Shown here: positions 13,824 to 17,609 of the stretch, piece after piece | How positions within the stretch are numbered: position 1 is the stretch's first letter | Layout of the letters: each line of letters starts with the position of its first letter | Assembly: GCA_036502765.1 (NCBI GenBank) | Contig: DASXXX010000049.1 | Location: 1 to 17,609, forward strand | Length of the DNA stretch: 17,609 bases | From: DASUAS01 sp036502765 | GTDB taxonomy: Bacteria > Actinomycetota > Acidimicrobiia > IMCC26256 > DASPTH01 | Reading direction: 5' to 3' | Translations under genes and position numbers: made by a program | The notes under the pieces: generated by a model | The model's input: only the letters and a program-made list of their open reading frames with translations | What the model was told of the DNA's origin: nothing | The model's database searches: none

Positions 13824-14831
13824 ATGGACGAGCAATTGACCCCCGAACCGCAGGACGAACCGGGCATCCAGGTCGACTTCCTCCTGCCCGAGGGCGCCGA
13901 GGGCTTCACCCGCCTCGTGCGGCGCTGCTACGGCGACTCCTACGACGCCGCGTGGGTCTACGACCCCGCCGAGGTCGCGGATCGGTTGCGGCGCGGCACT
14001 CTCTGGTCGACGGTCGGCATCGCCGCCGACGGCGAGGTCGTCGCCCACGTGGGGCTGGGGCGCCAGCGACCCGACGACGACGTCGCCGAGTCGGGCCAGG
14101 CCGTGGTCGACCCCGACTACCGCGGGCGCCACCTCTTCACGCTGCTGAAGCGCCGCGCCGCGGCCCAGGCCGCCGAGCGCGGCCTCTTCGGGCTCTTCAG
14201 CGAGGCCACCGCCGCGCACCCCTACAGCCAGCGCGCCAACGTTGCGCTCGGTGCGGTGGAGACCGGCCTGCTGCTCGGCTACATCCCGGCGACGGTCGAG
14301 TACGAGGCGATCGACGCGAAGTCACATCGCCAGTCGGTCGTCCTCTACTACTTGAAGACGAACGACGGGCACACGCGTCCCGTGTACGCACCGCAGCGCG
14401 ACCGCCGGATGGTCGAGACCATCGTGCAGCGCGCCGGACTGCGCGGCACCGTGCGAGACGCCACCGACGAGCCGTCGATCGCCACCACCGACGTGCACGT
14501 CGACGACCGCACCGACCACAACGACCGCGTCGTCACCGTGCGCACCGTCGGGCACGACCTGCTCGACGCAGTGCTCGTCGCCCGCGACGACGCCCTCGCG
14601 CGCGCGGCCGACTGCGTGTACGTCGACCTCCCACTCGCCGATCCCGGCACCCAGCGTCACGGCGACGGCCTGCGCGAGCTCGGATTCACCTTCGGTGGGA
14701 TCTTCCCCAACCGTCTGCACGACTGCGACGTGCTCCGCTACCAGTACCTCGACCGCGTCACCCTCGACACCAGCGACATCGCGCTCGCGTCCGACCACGG
14801 GCGCGAGCTGCTCGACTACGTCACGGCGTGA
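13824..14831 (+). CDS. GNAT-fold N-acetyltransferase-like protein, two-domain
   Basis: 335 residues. Residues about 15-160 are a GNAT domain: WSTVGIAADGEVVAHVGLGR forms strands 2-3, AVVDPDYRGRHLFTLLKRRA is motif A with the acetyl-CoA loop (YRGRHL, less glycine-rich than the classical RxxGxG), and SEATAAHPYSQRANVALGAV follows with VETGLLLGYIP. A second half (about residues 200-335, including LLDAVLVARDDALARAADCV and LGFTFGGIFPNRLHDCDVL) resembles a degenerate second GNAT domain seen in actinobacterial GNAT proteins, some of which also carry anti-sigma-factor kinase-like domains. ATG 13824 has GAGG 10 nt upstream; ATG 13815 has it only 1 nt away and is less likely. The acyl acceptor is unknown. 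The stop overlaps the convergent SPFH gene by 11 nt. Confidence 0.75.
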   Translation: MDEQLTPEPQDEPGIQVDFLLPEGAEGFTRLVRRCYGDSYDAAWVYDPAEVADRLRRGTLWSTVGIAADGEVVAHVGLGRQRPDDDVAESGQAVVDPDYRGRHLFTLLKRRAAAQAAERGLFGLFSEATAAHPYSQRANVALGAVETGLLLGYIPATVEYEAIDAKSHRQSVVLYYLKTNDGHTRPVYAPQRDRRMVETIVQRAGLRGTVRDATDEPSIATTDVHVDDRTDHNDRVVTVRTVGHDLLDAVLVARDDALARAADCVYVDLPLADPGTQRHGDGLRELGFTFGGIFPNRLHDCDVLRYQYLDRVTLDTSDIALASDHGRELLDYVTA

Positions 14832-14833
14832 CG
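14819..14833. terminator. Compact hairpin containing both overlapping stop codons
   Basis: CGTCAC (14819-14824) and GTGACG (14828-14833) form a perfect 6-bp stem with a GGC loop. The right arm carries the plus-strand TGA (14829-14831) of the GNAT gene and the left arm the minus-strand TGA (14823-14821) of the SPFH gene. The stem is short for a terminator, but the symmetry echoes the 9077-9109 structure. Confidence 0.35.
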
Positions 14834-16938
14834 ACGCCTCCGGCGGTGCCGTCGGGGCGGCTCTCTTCCTCGGCGAGCCTCGCGGCCTCGACGTCGGTGG
14901 GCACCTCGACCATCTCGGCTGGTTCGGCCGACGCGTCCACCGCGGCGACCGGAGCGGGCGGCGCCTTCTTGCCGTTCGACGAGCTCGTCCCGAAGTAGCG
15001 CATCAGCGTCGCGGCCAGGCCGTCGAACGAACCGCCGCCGCCCCCGGTGACCAGCACCTCGGGCACCACGGTGATGTGGCCGTCGGCCACGGCGTTCGCC
15101 ACCGCCACCACCGCGGTGGCCCCACTGCCGAGCGCTTCCTTCTGCGCCTCGAAGCCGGTGGCCCGGGCGAGACCGAGTGCTTCGGTGGCCTTGGCCTCGG
15201 CGAGACCGATCGCTTGGCGGCGCGCCGCCTCCGCCTGACCGGTGAGCTGCACGTAGGCCGCCTCGCCCTTCGCTTCCTGCTCGCGTGCCTGCGCCTCGTT
15301 GGTCTTGATCTGCACGCCGACCTGCGCGCTGGCGAGCTGCGACTGCATGTTCGCCGTGCCCTTGGCCTTCTCCATCTCGATGCGTGACGTCTCCGCGCGC
15401 TGCTGCTCCTCGAACGTCGCCTTCTCCTGGTTGGCGATCTCGCGTTGCGTCAGGACGAGCACCAGCTCCTGCGGGAACGCGACGTCCTGGATGTAGACGC
15501 CCTTGGTCTCGACCTCGTACTGGCTCAGGTAGCGGGTGATGGCCTCGAACGCGGCGGCCTGCACCTCGCGGCGGGTCTCGATGAACTTGATCGCCTCGAG
15601 CGCCTGCAGCGTGTTGCGGAAGTGGTTGCCCACCGCGCTCTGCAGCACCTCGCTCACGAGGTTGCGCATGGTGCCGACCATCGAGATCACCTTCGGCGCC
15701 TTGGTGTCGGGCACGTGGATCTGCACCTGCAGGTCGATCTGGAAGATGAAGCCCTCGCGGCTCTTGCCGACGATCGACGACAGCTGCGCGTCGAGGTCGT
15801 GCGCCTCCGAGGTCGCGTCGGCCCAGTTGAGCGTGAGGATGAACGTGGGCACGATCTCGGCCGCGTACACGCGCGGGTTGATGGCGTACTTACCCGTGCG
15901 CAGCGGCTCCTGCCAGATGCCGCGGTGGCCGGGGCGCACGATGGACCCGAACTTGAACTCGCTGCCCGACGTGTCGGCCGTCGGCAGGCCCACGAAGCCC
16001 TTGATGACCGCGACCTCGCCCTGATTGACCACCAGCATCGGCACGAGGTCGACGCGGATGAGGAACGGGTTCAGCAGGTAGGCGCCGTAGAGCAGCGGGT
16101 CGTGCTGCAGCCCGATCTTGCCGCCGTGGTCGAGGAACGCCTGGAAGTCCTGGTAGTTGTTGTGCAGCGTGTTCTTGCTGCCGAGCAGCAGGTCGATGAG
16201 CTCGGCGTCGGTGGTGGTCGTGCTCCCGCCCGCGTTCGACGCCTCGATCGCCGCCACGTCCTCGAACCCGCCGAGCCGACTCGCGATGTCGCCCGACGGC
16301 AAGGGCTCGCCTTCGAGCGCGGTCACCACCCCGACGAGGTCGATGCCGCCGGTGTCCGGTGCGATGACCACGACCCGGAGCTGGTCGGCGGAGAGGCCGA
16401 ACGACTCCGGCGAGAGCTGGTTCCCCTTGGCCTGGTTGGCGAGGTCGGGCGAGAGGGGCTGGCCGTAGACGGTCTGGGGCGTGAGCACGAGGAACGCCAC
16501 CGGATGGACCGGCACGAGCGTGCCCGGTGGCAGGACCGGGCGTTGCACACCCTTCTGCCCGCCGGCATCGACGAAGGCGTGGAGGCTGGAGAAGTTGGCC
16601 AGCTCCGGCTTGTACACCGCGCTCTTCGCACCGATCGGGAGCGGGTCGCCCACTTGCGCGATCACCACGCCGATCTCGCCCGCGGGGACCTGCACCCACG
16701 GGAACTTCTTCACCCCGAAGAGCGGCCAGAGCTTGAACCGCAGCCCGGGCATCATCAGCGTGGCCTGGTAGCCGGCCTCGCCGCGGAACGCGACCGGGTT
16801 GTCCTCACTGAGCTTGCGGAACGCGAAGCGCTTCGCGACCAGCCCCACCTGGGCGGCACCGATCGAATGGAACGACTTCCACACCACGATCACGACCAGC
16901 GCGATCACGATGATGCCGACGATGACTTCGACGCCCAT
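14821..16938 (-). CDS. SPFH/flotillin-like membrane protein
   Basis: 705 residues. An N-terminal membrane helix (VEVIVGIIVIALVVIVVW, residues 3-20) anchors it. Residues about 50-370 contain four copies of a beta-rich element with the pattern GxxGxxxxxLxxG (see findings), including GEIGVVIAQVGDPLP and GEVAVIKGFVGLPT as paired strands. Residues about 370-500 are the SPFH/band-7 helical part (ITRYLSQYEVETKGVYIQDV, FPQELVLVLTQREIANQEKA). Residues about 500-600 are an Ala/Glu/Gln-rich coiled coil (EEQQRAETSRIEMEKAKGTA), as in flotillins. The tail has a glycine run and an acidic end. ATG 16938 has GGAGG 8 nt upstream; the frame extends to 17112 but upstream sequence is intergenic. Flotillin-like proteins organise membrane microdomains; this one is longer than typical 450-500-residue flotillins because of the repeated N-terminal region. 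Confidence 0.88.
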   Translation of the reverse strand: MGVEVIVGIIVIALVVIVVWKSFHSIGAAQVGLVAKRFAFRKLSEDNPVAFRGEAGYQATLMMPGLRFKLWPLFGVKKFPWVQVPAGEIGVVIAQVGDPLPIGAKSAVYKPELANFSSLHAFVDAGGQKGVQRPVLPPGTLVPVHPVAFLVLTPQTVYGQPLSPDLANQAKGNQLSPESFGLSADQLRVVVIAPDTGGIDLVGVVTALEGEPLPSGDIASRLGGFEDVAAIEASNAGGSTTTTDAELIDLLLGSKNTLHNNYQDFQAFLDHGGKIGLQHDPLLYGAYLLNPFLIRVDLVPMLVVNQGEVAVIKGFVGLPTADTSGSEFKFGSIVRPGHRGIWQEPLRTGKYAINPRVYAAEIVPTFILTLNWADATSEAHDLDAQLSSIVGKSREGFIFQIDLQVQIHVPDTKAPKVISMVGTMRNLVSEVLQSAVGNHFRNTLQALEAIKFIETRREVQAAAFEAITRYLSQYEVETKGVYIQDVAFPQELVLVLTQREIANQEKATFEEQQRAETSRIEMEKAKGTANMQSQLASAQVGVQIKTNEAQAREQEAKGEAAYVQLTGQAEAARRQAIGLAEAKATEALGLARATGFEAQKEALGSGATAVVAVANAVADGHITVVPEVLVTGGGGGSFDGLAATLMRYFGTSSSNGKKAPPAPVAAVDASAEPAEMVEVPTDVEAARLAEEESRPDGTAGGVVTP

Positions 16939-17003
16939 GTCCCGAACCTCCGCGGATTTCGAATCCCGGCTGCGCGCCCGGAACCTCCGGCCTACTTGTC
17001 CGG

Positions 17004-17013
17004 ATCGTACAGT
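17004..17013. promoter_or_regulatory. Symmetric ANNNTANNNT element: overlapping divergent -10 boxes
   Basis: ATCGTACAGT contains minus-strand TACGAT (17009-17004), facing the SPFH gene with a leader of about 60 nt, and plus-strand TACAGT (17008-17013), ending 7 nt before the ATG at 17021. The two boxes share the central TA, the same geometry as at 6619-6628. In the same gap the 9-mer GAACCTCCG occurs at 16944-16952 (containing the SPFH ribosome binding site on the minus strand) and again at 16981-16989. Confidence 0.45.
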
Positions 17014-17020
17014 GACGCCG

Positions 17021-17257
17021 ATGCACCCGTCGCCGGCCGTCGACCTCCTCGCGGCCTCGTCCACCGACACCACCGGGTTCGTCCCGCAGGTCACCGAGCT
17101 CGTGCGCATCAACCCGAACGCGCACGACTCGAGCTGGCCGCCGGTCCTGATCGTCTGCGTCGCGGTCGTGGTGCTCGGCGGGTTGTTCGCCGCGCTCGTG
17201 TTCCTCCGACGCGCGCGCGAGGCCGCGCGTCCAGCCCGAAGGCCGCTCGATGGCTGA
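17021..17257 (+). CDS. Small single-pass membrane protein
   Basis: 78 residues. Residues about 1-38 are polar (HPSPAVDLLAASSTDTTGF, then VTELVRINPNAHDSSWPP), followed by one strong transmembrane helix (VLIVCVAVVVLGGLFAALVF, about 42-61) and a basic tail (LRRAREAARPARR). By the positive-inside rule the N-terminus is outside. I recognise no family. The ATG at 17021 lacks a Shine-Dalgarno sequence but has TACAGT ending 7 nt upstream, so it is probably leaderless; an in-frame GTG at 17012 is possible. Its stop overlaps the acyltransferase start by 8 nt, so it may work with that enzyme, and it is divergent from the SPFH gene. Confidence 0.65.
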   Translation: MHPSPAVDLLAASSTDTTGFVPQVTELVRINPNAHDSSWPPVLIVCVAVVVLGGLFAALVFLRRAREAARPARRPLDG

Positions 17258-17609
17258 CGACACCACGCCGCAGTGGGAACGCTGGCTCCAGTCCGCGCAA
17301 GTGGTCGCGGGCGACGCGATCCGCGCGAGTTGGCAGCACGTCGAACGCCTCGGCACCATCGGGCCGCGCAGTCGACGGGCGCGCGCGTTCCGTCGTTTCG
17401 GTGCCGGCTCGGCGATCTGCTTCCCCGTCGCCGCGCTCTACGGCGAGGAGTACATCGAGCTCGGTGAGGGCTGCATCATCGGGCCCTACAGTTCCCTCTC
17501 GGCCGGCGTGATGCCCGGTCAGGTGCTCGACCACTCACCGGTCGTCACCATCGGTGACCGGGTGCTCATCGGCAAGGGGAGCGGCATCGTCGGTCATCAC
17601 ACCGTCGAG
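17250..17609 (+). CDS. Hexapeptide-repeat acyltransferase (3' end outside window)
   Basis: 120 codons are visible with no stop, so the gene continues beyond the window. After an N-terminal helical region (WERWLQSAQVVAGDAIRASW), left-handed beta-helix repeats begin (EEYIELGEGCIIGPYSSLSA, VVTIGDRVLIGKGSGIVGHH). The pattern fits LbH acyltransferases of the WbbJ/maltose-O-acetyltransferase kind, with a His in GHH near the usual catalytic position. The N-terminal part, FGAGSAICFPVAALYGEEYI, is seen in actinobacterial members, as far as I recall. ATG 17250 has AAGG 7 nt upstream and overlaps the preceding gene. It probably acylates a sugar or a lipid-linked acceptor; the substrate is unknown. Confidence 0.8.
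   Translation, partial: MADDTTPQWERWLQSAQVVAGDAIRASWQHVERLGTIGPRSRRARAFRRFGAGSAICFPVAALYGEEYIELGEGCIIGPYSSLSAGVMPGQVLDHSPVVTIGDRVLIGKGSGIVGHHTVE

Noticed and set aside
16953..16967. Short inverted repeat GGATT-TCG-AATCC upstream of the SPFH gene
   Set aside because: Only 5-bp arms; could be an operator, but too short to support a call.
15445..17511. 688-codon plus-strand frame
   Set aside because: It is antisense to the SPFH gene, whose domains are clear; the frame also crosses an intergenic region and two other genes.

Overview
The window is very GC-rich, gene-dense DNA with frequent GTG/TTG starts, short intergenic gaps, leaderless-looking promoters and a Ku/LigD end-joining pair with a lysine/alanine-rich Ku tail. 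This points to a high-GC actinobacterium. Several proteins (the XRE-domain protein, the HExxH metallopeptidase, the lipid-transfer-protein thiolase plus DUF35 pair) look like those of class Acidimicrobiia. That placement is inferred from recollection of families and not from a search. No rRNA, tRNA, CRISPR array, insertion sequence or phage module was seen.

Layout: 1-1126 holds the 3' end of a family-2 glycosyltransferase gene (+) converging on a SAM methyltransferase gene (-). 1155-4061 (-) is a 968-residue protein with an N-terminal XRE helix-turn-helix, about 600 residues of acidic low-complexity linker and a C-terminal beta-sandwich-like domain. 4108-4626 (+) is a gamma-carbonic-anhydrase-like hexapeptide protein with an altered metal site. 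4627-6610 (-) is a two-gene operon: a zinc-metallopeptidase-like protein, then a ZnT9-like cation diffusion facilitator fused in frame to a SnoaL-like domain. 6636-9083 (+) is an ABC exporter operon (possible 15-codon leader ORF, ATPase, permease, membrane-anchored unknown). 9103-11206 (-) is a lipid/acyl-CoA cluster (hotdog thioesterase, frameshifted thiolase-fold lipid-transfer protein, DUF35 partner). 11217-11509 (-) is the remnant of a GNAT gene. 11514-13418 is the divergent LigD-polymerase / Ku pair. 13514-14831 holds a small Cys-containing protein (-) and a GNAT-type protein (+). 14821-16938 (-) is a large SPFH/flotillin-like membrane protein. 17021-17609 (+) holds a small membrane protein and the start of a hexapeptide acyltransferase, cut by the window end.

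How it works together: Ku and the LigD polymerase domain form the core of bacterial non-homologous end joining; no ATP-dependent ligase domain is present here. The DUF35 protein and the thiolase-like protein overlap by ATGA and resemble Ltp/DUF35 pairs that cleave acyl-CoA side chains in actinobacterial steroid or lipid breakdown; the frameshift would inactivate this unless it is a sequencing error. The metallopeptidase and zinc-transporter-like genes overlap and are probably co-translated.

The most interesting cross-cutting signals are these. Seven start codons each have a TANNNT element 6-8 nt upstream, the signature of leaderless transcription. Two divergent intergenic regions carry the symmetric element ANNNTANNNT, giving overlapping back-to-back -10 boxes. 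Convergent gene pairs end in or next to hairpins, two of which place both stop codons in the stem arms. Three reading-frame oddities (the CDF-SnoaL fusion with a strong internal ribosome binding site, the thiolase frameshift, the GNAT internal deletion) need checking against reads and relatives.
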